A DNA stretch of 64,000 nucleotides from Rhizoclosmatium globosum (Eukaryota; Chytridiomycota; Chytridiomycetes; Chytridiales; Chytriomycetaceae): contig MCGO01000051.1 in the NCBI GenBank assembly GCA_002104985.1, positions 1 through 64,000 of the forward strand, written 5' to 3'. A model generated the notes under the pieces. The model had not been told where the DNA came from and did not search any database. It worked only from the letters and a program-made list of their open reading frames with translations. Of the stretch, positions 1 to 10,851 are shown piece by piece. The position numbers were made by a program, and so were the translations under genes. Position 1 is the first letter of the stretch; every line of letters starts with the position of its first letter.

Positions 1-460
1 TCAGCAGTAACTTGCACACCAGGTGCAGTCGACAACGGCAACGGCGGGATCAAGTCACCCCCTGCACCAGGCAGCAGCAACGCCCCAGCAGGACCAGGCA
101 CCCCGTCCTCCTTCTTCTCCTTCTTCTTCGACTCCTTCTTGACTCCTACACCTTCAATATCAGTACCCGCACTCCACGTCCAAGAGACACGAGGGCTACT
201 CACCATCCTCCCGCTTCCGCTTCCCAATCTTCTTGCCGTCCGCGCCAATACCCGTAATCGACACATCGTCAGTTTGGAATAGTTCCGCGGTTGGGTTTAT
301 TCGTCGACAGTTGTCTGTAAGTGTTGTTGTACGTTAATATGGGCAACAACTGAAGAAGACACGTACCGAGATGCGCGAGGAGACTTGAGTGGAGGACGGG
401 TTTGGAGCATACTTTGCAAGTCACGAGAACGACTTGGTCGGAGCTGAGGATCGCGGTCAT
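1..460 (-). CDS. Sgf73/ataxin-7-like SAGA subunit, 5' part (runs off the window)
   Basis: Likely the SAGA-complex subunit that anchors the deubiquitinase module. Three exons are visible: 367-460, 204-314 and 1-151, with introns 315-366 and 152-203, both 52 nt GT-AG. Splicing joins CKVCSKPVLHSSLLAHL to DNC, giving a C-x2-C ... H-x3-C zinc site like the one in Sgf73/ataxin-7. A basic KKIGKRKRE stretch and a lysine/glutamate-rich run follow. I chose the ATG at 460 because it opens just before the zinc motif; the frame stays open upstream without another ATG. The 3' end lies outside the window. A damaged copy sits at 7235-7445. The zinc motif is seen; SAGA membership is inferred from the family. 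Confidence 0.6.
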
Positions 461-529
461 ATTGGAAGGTGGGTTTGAGTGCTGATTTAGATGAAAGAAA
501 CAAATAGTTGGATAGAAGTGTGGAGTGTA

Positions 530-1000
530 TGTAGAAAGCATCATAAAATCAAACCAACGTATAAATAGAAAGAAACGGAAGCAGCACACAAGACCGGGTA
601 TTTAATGAAGCTCTATGGAGCACTGCAATCATGGAGGAACATGAGAACAGCCACTCCATCCCGACTTAACGGGCAGTAACAGCTGGAACCCCACCAAATA
701 CCGAAAATACGAGGAACTTGAGAGAAAGAAGGATGGTGTGCAAAAAGGGGAGTGTCGTGTAGATTTGAAAACAAACAGGATTCATAACCAGCGCAGAGAA
801 CAAGATTCCTTTCAATGGAACCTGGAAATCTAAGAAAGAGATTCCGCTTTACCCAATCTCTCTTTCCTGAACACTCCGCCGTGCCATCATGGTGTTGTAG
901 AAGCGGTACCTCCAAAAGGCCCTTTTGCTCACTACGGCCAAGTCTCAAAGCACAGTGTTATCGGTACTAGCGTTGAATCGTGATGATAGAAATAAACCAG
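530..1000. repeat. Dispersed repeat, copy A
   Basis: About 470 bp that recur at 7495-7985 with only scattered differences and, with an internal deletion, at 37400-37725. Minus-strand ORFs occur in all three copies, but their frames and endpoints differ, so I read the repeat as non-coding. In copies A and B it directly follows Sgf73-like sequence, so part of the spread is a segmental duplication. No transposase, reverse transcriptase or terminal repeat was seen. Confidence 0.8.
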
Positions 1001-1004
1001 TTTG

Positions 1005-1560
1005 AGGGCGCTCCTAAAACAGTGAGTGGATCCAGACATTCTGACAATTCTGTGTGGTTGAGTCAGCGAATATAGGCGAAGACAGGGAGTGTCTTACTGT
1101 TACCAGGTTGCAAATGTAGTTGGCCGCCTTTGATGGATAGAGAGACTGCTCGCGACTTGGATACGCGACTGATGTGTTGTGTTTGACAGTAATAAATAAA
1201 AAGTAGAACTCAGGCACCATGACACGCCCGCTCCTACGATCAGAATCTTCAAGTGAGTCCGTTTGAAGCGATCCAGAAGTTTGACGCTGATGATGGCTGG
1301 AGAAACGGGTGGGGCGGATGGTGGTGAGGAGGGTGTTGTTCAAGATCGAAACCTGTTTTTGGGGAAAAGTCTGTCTCAAAGCGCCGGGCGTTTTTTTTCC
1401 TTCACAATGCGCGTTTGTTTACCTGTGCAAAAAAGCGCAAAAAAGGCAGCCAATCAGATTGCGCGTGGAGATGGCTGGGAAAGATTTCTTGCTGTTTGGG
1501 CAAAAAACAGGAATTGTCAGTTTTTTTTCCTTTAAATAGTGGACGTACCACCCCCCTTCA
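1005..1560 (+). promoter_or_regulatory. Repeated upstream block with CCAAT and TATA-like elements
   Basis: This block matches 37735-38370. Both copies contain GCCAATCAG (CCAAT at 1450-1454) and, 76-77 bp further on, TTTAAATAG (1531-1539), followed by GGACGTACCACC. This spacing looks like a Pol II promoter placed upstream of the hairpin array at 1770-2520. The rest of the block has no conserved reading frame. Promoter function is inferred from the motifs and their conserved spacing. Confidence 0.45.
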
Positions 1561-1769
1561 ACTTTCATGAAACTGGCTCTTCTCTCCTCTTCCTCCATTC
1601 TTTGGCTCAGCACCGACCCTCGGCTCTTCGCAAGATCTTCTGGCTGGCTCTACTGTGACTCAAGCTCGGCTTCGGACTTCTGGTTCTCTCCATAGCTACT
1701 CGGTTCGGCTTTGGACCATCGGATTCCTTCAAGTGGACGCGTCCAAGACCATCCAGCATCAACATCAGA

Positions 1770-2520
1770 CTGTGGTTCCCCGCCTCCAGGATCACCTCGT
1801 TGATGGGACAGATCGACTTGGCTCCGACTCCAGGGTCCTCGCGTTGCACTGAGGGGGTAGGCCACACTCAGTGCTGGCGCTTGGAAGAACGGGATGCATG
1901 AGGACTTGACGGTTGCCTATTAGGCACCTCTTTCCCTTGCTGGGCTCGACCACAACCAACTTGGCATCAGCTACTGGATTGGAATCTAGGTTGTTTTTTA
2001 TTGAATGTTTGATATTATTATTGAATTTTCCACAACACCAGCGTGGTTCCCCGCCTCCAGGACCACCATTGTTGATGGGATGGATCAACCTTGGCTCCGA
2101 TTCCAGGGTCCTTGTGTCGCACTGAGGGGGTAGGCTACACTCAGTGCAGATGCTTGGAAGAACGGGATGCTTGTGGTATGTGGATGGTCGGCTTAGTACA
2201 CCTCCCGTCCCTGGCCGTGCTCGACCACAACCACTTACAGTTACAACTTGATCAGGATCTGAGACATATGAATTCAGTATTTGTTTATTGAATGTTTTTA
2301 TTATTATTGAATTTTCCACAACACCAGCGTGTTCCCGCTCCAGGACCACCATTGTTGATGGGATGGATCAACCTTGGCTCCGACTCCAGGGTCCTTGTGT
2401 CGCACTGAGGGGGTAGGCTACACTCAGTGCAGATGCTTGGAAGAACGGGATGCTTGTGGTATGTGGATGGTCGGCTTAGTACACCTCCCGTCCCTGGCCG
2501 TGCTCGACCACACCCCCTTA
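1770..2520 (+). repeat. Three-unit tandem array with a conserved hairpin (locus 1)
   Basis: Units begin near 1774, 2042 and 2327 with a GTTCCCCGCCTCCAGG-like start (slightly shortened in the third) and end near CTCGACCACAACCA. Each contains GCACTGAG, a 13-nt G-rich loop and CTCAGTGC: 1846-1853/1867-1874, 2119-2126/2140-2147 and 2402-2409/2423-2430. Outside this stem GCG pairs with CGC in unit 1, while units 2 and 3 have GUG with UGC, so pairing is kept despite substitutions. An AT-rich TTATTGAATTTTCC segment separates the units. No frame is conserved with locus 2 at 38590-39450. I read it as a structured RNA repeat; its function is unknown. Confidence 0.75.
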
Positions 2521-2851
2521 CTTGGCTTCTGCATCAAGATCTGAATTGCTACAAATTATGATTCTTCTAAACTTTGCCTTAATAAACGATCGACTTCATT
2601 CACATTATAAATTCATAAGATGTTTGCCATCGTCGGTTTCAATCGCGGTCAAGCGACTCACAACAACCATCGCCTGCTCGACCACAACTAAACAAGCTTC
2701 ACCTTCACATTATCACATTATTTACATCTACTTCAATAAATTTATCTTCGAACTTACTATTTTCTAATATCTCTTTGATCCGAGCCATAATGGAAAGTAC
2801 AGCATTTATTATTCTTGTTAAACAACTAATTTGAAAGATCATGTATTCATT
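2521..2851. other. No recognisable gene
   Basis: AT-rich spacer between the hairpin array and the 3' end of the minus-strand gene at 2852. Only short ORFs without recognisable motifs are present. Confidence 0.5.
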
Positions 2852-3931
2852 CTACTTCTTGACGTATCTTAAGCTCGGGGACTGCTGCTTGATTCTAATT
2901 TCAGAAAAAGGCGTATTTTCCGACGAACGCTTCTTCCTTGGTGTAGATGGCGGCGCGTTTAAGGAGTATGATCTGTTACGTTTTCGAGGGATTCTTGTTG
3001 CCGATTCGAATGCGGAGTCGAAGTCGTTTTTTGAAGGCATAACTTGTTCAAACATTCCTACGTTCGTAATACCTTGTAAAAGGACTTTTCAGTGGGAGTT
3101 TGGAATCGTGTCAATATACAGGTACCTGAAGATGCAGCATTCTGACACTCATATGAAACGACAACTTTATATCCGTCCAACTCCAACCGATGACGTTCCT
3201 TATTCCAAAGTTTCGATTCACGGAGATTATTGAGGCTGGTTTCAATTACCTTTTGTGTATCGGTTTGCGTACTCAAGTTAAAAATCATAAGACTGAGGGA
3301 AAATAAACGTGAGTACGTCAAACACAAAGAGCCGTGCTTACCCTGACTTCCGAACGATTCCAATCACATCCTTCATTAAATCTCTTCCAGTTGGGTTGTT
3401 ACCCGGAATTGTTAAGCCCATAAACTCATTCTTACACAGACTGTAGAGAAATTTCGCAGGTGTCTCGTCTGTCATTCGAAACATTCGTGTGTCATATCTC
3501 ACTAGCAAAGACCAATAAGACGGAATGGATGGGGTGAGTGGAGGTATTCTGGTGTTTCTCGCCAACTCTGAATATTCTGATACTTGCGATACAATCTTCG
3601 CTGGAGATGATGCAAGAGGCAGTGGCTTAGGTGCAGTTTGTGCGACTTCAAACGGCTCGACTGGCTCGGCTGCAATGAGCTCTTTCGGTTCTTCAACGAT
3701 ATCTGTGGACGTAAACACCTTTGGTTCATTGGCAGTGAGGGGCTCAACAGGCTTCACGAAGTCGTCACTTGTTTGAGAAGTCATTGTTGTTGTTGGAATA
3801 TCATGCACTTCTTCAGCCGCGAGTGATTGAGCTGGATATGCATTCTCTTCTAGCTTTAAGTTGTTTGGCTTTGGTTCTCCACTTGACTTTTTGTTGATTC
3901 GTGCGGTAGACCCGCTTGCTTGTTCGGTCAT
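2852..3931 (-). CDS. Unknown spliced protein X, 325 aa
   Basis: I do not recognise the family. Three exons (3342-3931, 3126-3292, 2852-3072) with 49- and 53-nt GT-AG introns give 326 codons including the stop. The ATG at 3931 is the first in frame. The N-terminal half is acidic and proline/threonine-rich, probably disordered. The middle is a folded-looking segment running from a YDTRMF motif through CKNE to DLMKDVIGIVRKSG. The C-terminus is basic (IPRKRNRSYS, TPRKKRSS), a possible nuclear signal. The middle segment aligns with protein X' at 8397-9604, and one intron falls within about two codons of the same place in both. This fits a local segmental duplication. Confidence 0.65.
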
Positions 3932-6900
3932 TTTCTTATGCAAGCAGTGTGTGTTTGAGAAGATTGGGTGTATGTCGTGTTTGTTTTTTTAATTTTTGAC
4001 AGGTGTTCGTTTTTTTCATCACATCACCAACCCAAAAGAAATTTTTGGTATCCACATCCATTGGCGAGAAGAACTACGGTAAAAAGCAGTAGGAATGGAG
4101 GACCAATAAAGACTTGATTCTGTGAAACAGGAAGCTTTTTCCTTCCAACCGACTCACCTTTGAAGGTTGGAACTCAAACAAAGTAGGTACACATTTCCGT
4201 TCTTCAAACATCGTTGAAACGCGCGATATACACCCGCTGTGAAAGAGCATCGACCTTGTTCAGGGACAAGAAATATTCATTAGAATGAATGTCAAATTTC
4301 AAAGCCAAGAGCCAATGCCATCGACAGTGGATGGGTGGCGACACAAACCAATGCGGTTGAAAGAATCGGATCGTCCAGGCTTTTCGAGAAGATTACCAAT
4401 AATGATAGCTGCTGCCATTCAATGTTCATTCAACTTTGAAATACGAGAGTAGTGTCAAATTTCGACATCATCCAACTGAATAATAGTTTCCTCGATAGTG
4501 CAAATACAGTCCCTTATCCTAATGAAGCAGATAATAGTATCTCTGTAAGGAGAGGGGGAGAAGAGGAGGAGAAATCGATGAAGGGGAGGGAATCTTGAAA
4601 ACGAACACGAGTTTCGGAAAAGGGAGGAGAAAAAAATTTTCAGCAGCGATTCTCAAAAAACAACAAAAGATGAAGACGAAAGAGTTGTAGTTTACCTCGG
4701 CATCTTGCATGTATCCTTTGTTGTACATTGTTGGATTGAGGTTGAATACGTGGGGGGTTGTAGCCAACGTAAAGCAAGAGATATTGGCCTCATTCCTGAA
4801 GGAGATGGCAAGGAACGGACTGGGACAGATGCTGGGGAAGCCGCAGTGGTATTCTTGATTTTCCATTTTCCATTTTCAACATTTGTGACGCCACTTGTCA
4901 AAAGCCTTCCCCGCTAATGATTGACATCGACGTCGTTGGCCAACCATGGCCTCTGAAGCGCCAAGAGTGTTTGTGACAACCAAAGCAGTGAACTGAAACG
5001 ACGCTGGAAGCTTCAGTTGATACTCTCCATTGCTCCAACCCAACTCTGTCCTCCACCGTAAACTACAGTCCATATCTCCAATATCCCGGTTCAGATGTGG
5101 CAGCGCTGCAGCTCCAACAAATCATGTAACCTGCGTACGATTTGCAAACGATTCATGGGAGGCAGAATGGCTCAAAATGGGTTGGTGTTGAGGCGGGTCA
5201 TTGTTCACTCAAAACAATCGTGACGAGTCAGTCCAAAGAGTCGACTTCGCAGAGAATCTTTCGTTCAATTCGAAGGAAAACTGAGTGTAGGGCTTAGAAA
5301 GGCAAGATATTGAGGGTACGAAGAGGTTGAACTCACAAGATAGGCAGCAGCTCTTCATCCATATCATCTCTTGATTCCTTATGCTGGAAACATGTACTCC
5401 TCATGACGTATATATCCTATCAAGTAGATTACCGCGGCGTAGTTATGAGTGGTGTCCGTATCCGTTCGACTGTCCAGCTGGCTGTGTTGATTTGCTGACC
5501 AACCGAACTCGATCTGAAGACACGGACAATACTGACGTCATCTTTAATGTCAATTAATGGAGCCGACGAGGAGTAAACCTATTTACGCACTATATCTGCC
5601 TTGTAGTAGCTTCTGTCACCACCAGTCACCAAATCTTCAAATGATAAGCGCGACTTTCAATGAGTGTCAATGAGTATCAATACATTCAAGTTATGTGTGT
5701 CCAGGATGCAATTGGAGAATGACAGTAGTTGTTGCGGAAAAGGTGTTCAAACGAATGTCGCACGATACAATCCTATTGAGACTAAGACGCGATGTAACGA
5801 CGATATAAAGTTCAGAATGTGTAATCTGAGAGGCTGTGTGTTCTAGAATGACGTGTCGAGGAGGTGGAGTGAGAAGTAGTTGATTCAGTTTGAACCGCAC
5901 TTCAGAGACAAGTTCCGTCAGCATTGTGTGCATTCGCGGCGTGGGGCATAAGGTGACTGGGAATTTGAATCCAGTGGTACGGCTGTTGAATGTAAGCGAA
6001 GGTGATTGGATTTGGCTGAACTCGCCCATCGGCGGTCGCGTCTTCTGTCTCTACCTGATTCCTCGCAAGTGAGTGAGTGAATGCAGATTAAGATGTGTCG
6101 CTGTAGACACTGTTTGGGATGGTTGGTCGGTGTTTGAAGTGTTTGGTCGGTGAGGGAAAGTTGGAGTCGTCCTTCCTTTTCTTCCTTCATCAGATTCCAT
6201 TTTGAATGAAACAACACATCGCTTTTAATTCGAATGAAGCGAAATAATTGGAAGATTGAAAAGGTAAAATGATGGTGAATGAATCTTGAGAAAACAACCA
6301 ATGTACACCTGACCCACAAGAAACAATCGGTGTAATCATAGCAGAAGCGATATTGCAATTTTGGAGCAGTACTTCATAAGGCGTTAATTTAGAGGGGTCT
6401 CCAAATACACGAAGTTTCCAAAAAGGAATCCAGACGCAAACAGCGAAAGTGAGGACAACTTTGAAAGTAGCGCATGGACCGAACGCCTCCTTTCTGTGTT
6501 TTTGAATTCGGCACTGGTTTTGGTTATAAGAAGGGCTCGACAATCTGGAAGGAATCCAGGCCAGCAAACTTCATTGAGAACTGATGATGGAATTTTCATT
6601 GATGGAACGCCGTTTTCCAGTGGGGAAAGGGCTTCAGAAGCTTTTTTGACCCAGCACAGACATGATCGTCATCTGCTTTCTGTTTTTATTCAGTGACAAA
6701 AGTAATTATCTTCTTCTCCCTTGAATCAAATCAACAAACCTCGTGATGCATCCATGAATTCATGTAAGCAGTCCCCGAACTCTCCTCCAAATTAGACCCT
6801 GAACTCCGCATGATACAAACAATCCTTAATTTCATCTGGTAACCGGTTTCTTGGCAGCTGCTCCGTGATTCCATTCTGACGTAACAAACTGCATTCCATT

Positions 6901-7234
6901 TCGGAGTGGTCGCAGTGGCTCATAATTGTCCATCCACGTACAGAACGCTGTCAATAGAGCCTGTCTTATTTTGATTCGAGTTATTGGAAGTAATGTGTTT
7001 CAAACTCTTCAATCTTTGGTACATACCGAGTTCTACCCACGTTCTGAACCCCAGTCCGCAGACCCCATAAGAGCAGCAGCCCTTGACTTCTCCTTGATGG
7101 GGTTTCATGCAATTCACAGCCCGCTACATGCAACAGAATGGTTCATGCACGTTCTCGATTGAATAAAGTAGTACCTCACAGGTCGCACAACAACCTCTCA
7201 TATCCATCCTTCGAGGAAATTCACTATCCTTCCT
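3932..7234. other. Long stretch without a confident gene
   Basis: Only weak, mostly ATG-poor ORFs on both strands. A minus-strand stretch at 4692-5115 is open with possible splice sites but has no recognisable domain. A minus-strand reading near 6790-6930 contains a short frame (MSHCDHSEMEC) that could be part of a small spliced gene. 6175-6490 is a diverged repeat of 9870-10215. I could not support a gene model here. Confidence 0.4.
6175..6490. repeat. Diverged repeat, copy 1 (partner 9870-10215)
   Basis: Both copies share CTTCCTTCATCAGATTCCAT followed by TTTGAA(A/T)GAAACA, and then an A/T-rich stretch with an AATAAA-like signal on the minus strand. They also share a downstream block with AAGGAATCCA, GACTTTGAA-like and AGCGCAT sequence. 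The order and orientation are the same. Minus-strand frames end at the same stop in both copies but are otherwise not conserved. This may be the 3' part of a duplicated gene or an old repeat. Confidence 0.5.
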
Positions 7235-7445
7235 CTTTCGCTTCCCAATCTTCTTGCCGTCCGCGCCAATACCCATAATCGACACATCGTCAGTTTGGAA
7301 TAGTTCCGCGGTTGGGTTTATTCGTCGACAGTTGTCCGTAAGTGTTGTTGTACGTTAATATGGGCAACAACTGAAGAAGACACGTACCGAGATGCGCGAG
7401 GAGACTTGAGTGGAGGACGGGGTCGGAGTTGAGGATCGCGGTCAT
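7235..7445 (-). pseudogene. Damaged partial copy of the Sgf73-like gene
   Basis: Nearly identical to 210-460, including the 52-nt intron and part of exon 2. It lacks about 35 bp that encode the first Cys-x2-Cys pair, so both the zinc site and the frame are lost. The downstream exons are missing: sequence to the left of about 7235 is unrelated. The dispersed repeat adjoins it on the other side, as at copy A. It is therefore a truncated duplicate and unlikely to encode a working subunit. Confidence 0.75.
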
Positions 7446-7494
7446 GTTGGAAAGTGGTTGATTTTGATGAAAGAAACAAATAGCTGGATAGAGT

Positions 7495-7985
7495 ATGGAG
7501 TTTATGTAGAGAGCATCATTAAATCAAAAAACAACGTATAAAGAGAAAGTAACAGAAGCAGCACACAAGACCGGGTATTTAATGAAGTTCTATGGAGCAC
7601 TGCAATCATGGAGGAACATGAGAACAGCCACTCCATCCCGACTAAACGGGCAGTAACAGCTGGAACTTCACCAAATACCGAAAGTACGAGGAACTTGAGA
7701 GAAAGAAGGATAGTGCGCAAAAGGGGAGTGTCGTGTAGATTTGAAAACAAACAGGATTCATCACCAGCGCGATGAACAAGATTCCTTTCAATGGAACCTG
7801 AAGATCCAAGAAAGAGATTCCGCTTTACCCAATGTCTCTTCTCCTGAACACTCCGCCGTGCCATCATGGTGTTGTAGCAGCGGTACCTCCAAAAGGCCCT
7901 TTTGCTAACTACGGCCAAGTCTCAAAGCACGGTGTTATCGGTACTAGCGTTGAATCGTGATGATAGAAGGAAAACAGTATGAGGT
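7495..7985. repeat. Dispersed repeat, copy B
   Basis: Close match to 530-1000, also next to Sgf73-like sequence. Similarity stops at about 7985: the CCAAT/TATA block and the hairpin array that follow copies A and C are absent here. Confidence 0.8.
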
Positions 7986-8396
7986 TCCTCGTAAAGCATG
8001 GAGCAGTCCTAGATGATCTGACAATATTGAAGCGTTTAGTCCAAAGATGAAAGGTCTTAAATAACATACGATGTGAGAAATACAGACAGAGGCTAGATGG
8101 AGGAGATGAGAGAGACCACGGGATGGAAGAGCATGATTCTACAGTTTGGCTGAAAGGTGAAACAGTTTACACTCAGTTGTCGAGAAACAACACAACTTAC
8201 CAAAACAGAAGCCAGAAGTTTGCCATTGGTAGACTTTCCCGTTCAATAGCAGATGATGAAGGAGAAAGGCGCGAACAGTTTGTTTTGAGAAGAAAAGTTG
8301 TCTTCCACGTGAAAATGTCAAAAAAGAGTGCGTGTATAATATTGATATCTTTCACTTTCATTCTCGCTAAAACAGTGCTTCTTCAATCGTAATCTT
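7986..8396. other. No confident gene
   Basis: Contains one plus-strand ORF of 89 codons (8123-8392) ending just before the stop of the minus-strand gene at 8397. It has a hydrophobic C-terminus but no recognisable domain, and I saw no supporting splice or promoter signal. Confidence 0.4.
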
Positions 8397-9604
8397 CTAT
8401 TCCTTGCCAATATCTTCGTCGGCATTTTCTTTAAGTGAGTTATACTCAGCCCAAACGGCCGAACTGCTATCCAGAATACTCAAAAACTCCGCCACGGAAC
8501 TCATTATATGCACAAGGTATATATCTGATAATCCTCCACTTGGGGCATGAGCATCTGTATTACGTGACGAATACACCTTGGCGATAACCTCTGAAACGTG
8601 GTCCTCTGATCCAACAAACTTGAACGCACCCTGTCCCGTCCTATAAAATACGTAAGAATCAATCTTTTAAACAAATGTAGGGTAACTCACTTCAACATCT
8701 TCAAGATTCCGATTAAATCCAAGCATTCCAAGTCGAATTCGTATGGAAGTTTCGTAGCTTCGTTCACATAGCAATCCCTGATCGCCAACACGAAGTCCCC
8801 CATGAACGATTCTTCAACGATGGTTTCGTATTTTTTCAAGAACCGCAAACCTTCTCTGGTTGCCAGCTCTAGCGTGCTGCTGCTGTAGTATTTGGAGCCA
8901 GAGGAAGAAAGGGTTCGCACGCTCTTTCCGGGAGTTTTCATTAACGCTATATCTATGGTTTTTGCTCTGGAAGTAATGCTGTCTTTGCGACATTTCTTTG
9001 GGCATCTTTTCAGCACTTCATCTGATGTTGTGTCTGGCTCTTTCCTCTTTCCTCCCAAGACCAAAGGGGGATGAGATGGGGACGAAGATGTTATCGCCGA
9101 CGATGATGAACGAGAAAATAGCTCTTTGAAGAATCGATGGACCTCTTCGGACTTCGCCTGGACCTGAACAAACAGACCTCCGCAGGTTAACCAAAAACGC
9201 CGAACTTAAAGATATTCCGTACCGTGAATGTTCTCGAGCTTTCAGCAATCTTCAGTCTATCGGGCTCAAATAAATGTAAGGAAGGCCTCGCCAAAATGGA
9301 ATGCAAAACTCGGCTCGCGATTTCAATTTCGTCGGTTGCCTTGAAGTCTGGCTTTAAGGATCGCCACTTCAAAATAGACAGTAAACTATATTCCTCCAGG
9401 TCGCCGAATTTGGAATAGTCTTTGCCTGAAGCTCGTTTAATCAGTAAACGAATGCATTCGGCTTAATTTCATAGTTTCAGACTCACGGTTTTTTCTTCCA
9501 ATCTTTGCAGCCGCAGCCTCCAGATTTGCAGTCATAGAAGGAATAAAGGTAGCATGACTGTGGTCTTTTGAGGGCGGGAGAGCCATGTGAGCGTGCTTCG
9601 CCAT
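8397..9604 (-). CDS. Unknown spliced protein X', 345 aa
   Basis: Family not recognised. Four exons (9487-9604, 9223-9425, 8691-9163, 8397-8640) joined by GT-AG introns of 61, 59 and 50 nt give exactly 346 codons including the stop. The ATG at 9604 starts MAKHAHMALPPSKDH; the frame is also open upstream to an ATG at 9709, so the N-terminus is uncertain. A basic cysteine-containing patch (KRCPKKCRKD) lies in exon 3. The segment from KKYETIV through CYVNEATKL to LDLIGILKMLKTG aligns with the middle of protein X at 2852-3931. Both genes are on the minus strand and follow Sgf73-like sequence plus the same repeat. Confidence 0.65.
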
Positions 9605-10162
9605 AAGTTTTCGACAATTACGATGACAGCTAAAAAGCGGAACTCGAAAAACTAAATGTGGTACTCTTTTTATTGATAATTCAACGCCGTATTCGTTTTC
9701 CTTTGTCAAATGCAGGTGAATTTACCAGACTCGCCGTTTCTTTCAATTTGAAGTTCCCCGACTGATTCTTCCTCTTTGTAGAACTGATGAAGAATCATGA
9801 AAAAGTTGTGCAATTTCTTCTTATTATTCTTTTGCGTTGATGTTTCGCAAGAATTGGCCTCCTTCCTCTTCTTCCTTCATCAGATTCCATTTTGAAAGAA
9901 ACAGCACTTCACTCTTTATTCGAATAATGCGATATTGATAAAGAATTATAAGTTTGAAGTTGTGGGAGTTGGAGGAAAGGATTGGGATGCGACCAAAATA
10001 CACTTTAACATCAGAATGATATCATTACAATAACTAAAAGAAGGTGTAATGTATCGCAAGAGAGCCCCTTCAAAGGTCCTTAATTAACAGGGGTTCCAAA
10101 ACCCGATTGAACATTTTCTTCAAGGAATCCAACGACCAACCGCCACCAAACACAGCAGCCAA
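9605..10162. other. Spacer containing repeat copy 2 (9870-10215)
   Basis: Holds the second copy of the 6175-6490 repeat, with the same order of blocks. No coding region is supported apart from the possible N-terminal extension of protein X' up to 9709. Confidence 0.45.
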
Positions 10163-10820
10163 ATGGAAGCGGACTTTGAACGCAGCGCATCAACCGAGTC
10201 CGTCGTCCGAAGTCGCCGCCTCGAACGCCGTCTTTCGCAGTGGACGCTCAATGTCGCCGTGTCCGAATCAGACGCCAAATCGCCGATTCAAACGCCGATT
10301 CAAAGTCGGCGGCGCGCGTCGTCGCAGCCACCGCCGTCCAATCAGATCTTGATTACTAATCAGTCTTGCACGCGCCGCCCGTGCCGCTGCTTCCGCCAGA
10401 ACTGACTGGCCAAACTCCGCCAAACCTTGGAGGCAACAGCAAAGCACCGTCGTGCACTTGAGTATTCATAACCATCAGCAACTGCCAACAGAACGTTCTA
10501 CTTTAAAGCTACACTGGCTGAATTCACTGTCGCGTACTTCTAGAACCCGGTCGGAGCAGTGCTGTAGTTACCAAGCCACTGAGGAAAGCCTTGATTCAAC
10601 GCCTTCAGATGAATACAGATCTATCAGAAATCGCTTTCGTGTCTCAAAGGAATCTAGCTCTTATGATGGACTGGCGTCTCTGTCAAGAAAGAGGAGTCAG
10701 TTTCGATCTCTGCCAAGTCCACCTCCTAGTCCGCACAAGCCGTGGTCTTCCTTCAACTGGTTTTGGAAAGCAGATAACTTTGGAACACAGTCGTGCAACA
10801 AGAAGAAATTATTCAAATAA
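10163..10820 (+). CDS. Possible hypothetical gene, arginine/serine-rich
   Basis: A GC-rich ORF starts at the ATG at 10163 (MEADFERSASTESVV) and ends at 10405. A second ORF at 10452-10820 has no ATG of its own and looks like a downstream exon; TTACTAATCAG near 10360 resembles a branch-point/acceptor. I could not find a donor that joins the two in frame, so the model is tentative. The products are rich in Arg, Ser and Pro with no known domain. The gene would converge on the LtrA-like gene, with a 31-bp gap. It may also be derived from the repeat at 9870-10215. Confidence 0.3.
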
Positions 10821-10851
10821 ACTTTTACTTGAGTCATTCTATAATATGAAG

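Noticed and set aside
613..948. Minus-strand ORF inside dispersed repeat A, with relatives at 7502-7918 and 37346-37648
   Set aside because: Frames, starts and ends differ among the three repeat copies and there is no coding conservation, so I treat the repeat as non-coding.
1263..1539. Plus-strand ORFs across the CCAAT/TATA block
   Set aside because: The second copy at 37735-38370 has indels that shift the frame; only the promoter-like elements keep their spacing.
1846..1874. Hairpin repeats as a self-cleaving ribozyme
   Set aside because: Conserved cores of hammerhead, HDV-like and twister ribozymes are not visible; only a stem-loop is supported.
2841..3233. Plus-strand 130-codon ORF
   Set aside because: Antisense to exons 2 and 3 of the well-supported spliced gene X, which has consistent splice sites and length.
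8123..8392. Plus-strand 89-codon ORF with a hydrophobic end
   Set aside because: No domain, no repeat or splice support, and it abuts the 3' end of a convincing minus-strand gene.
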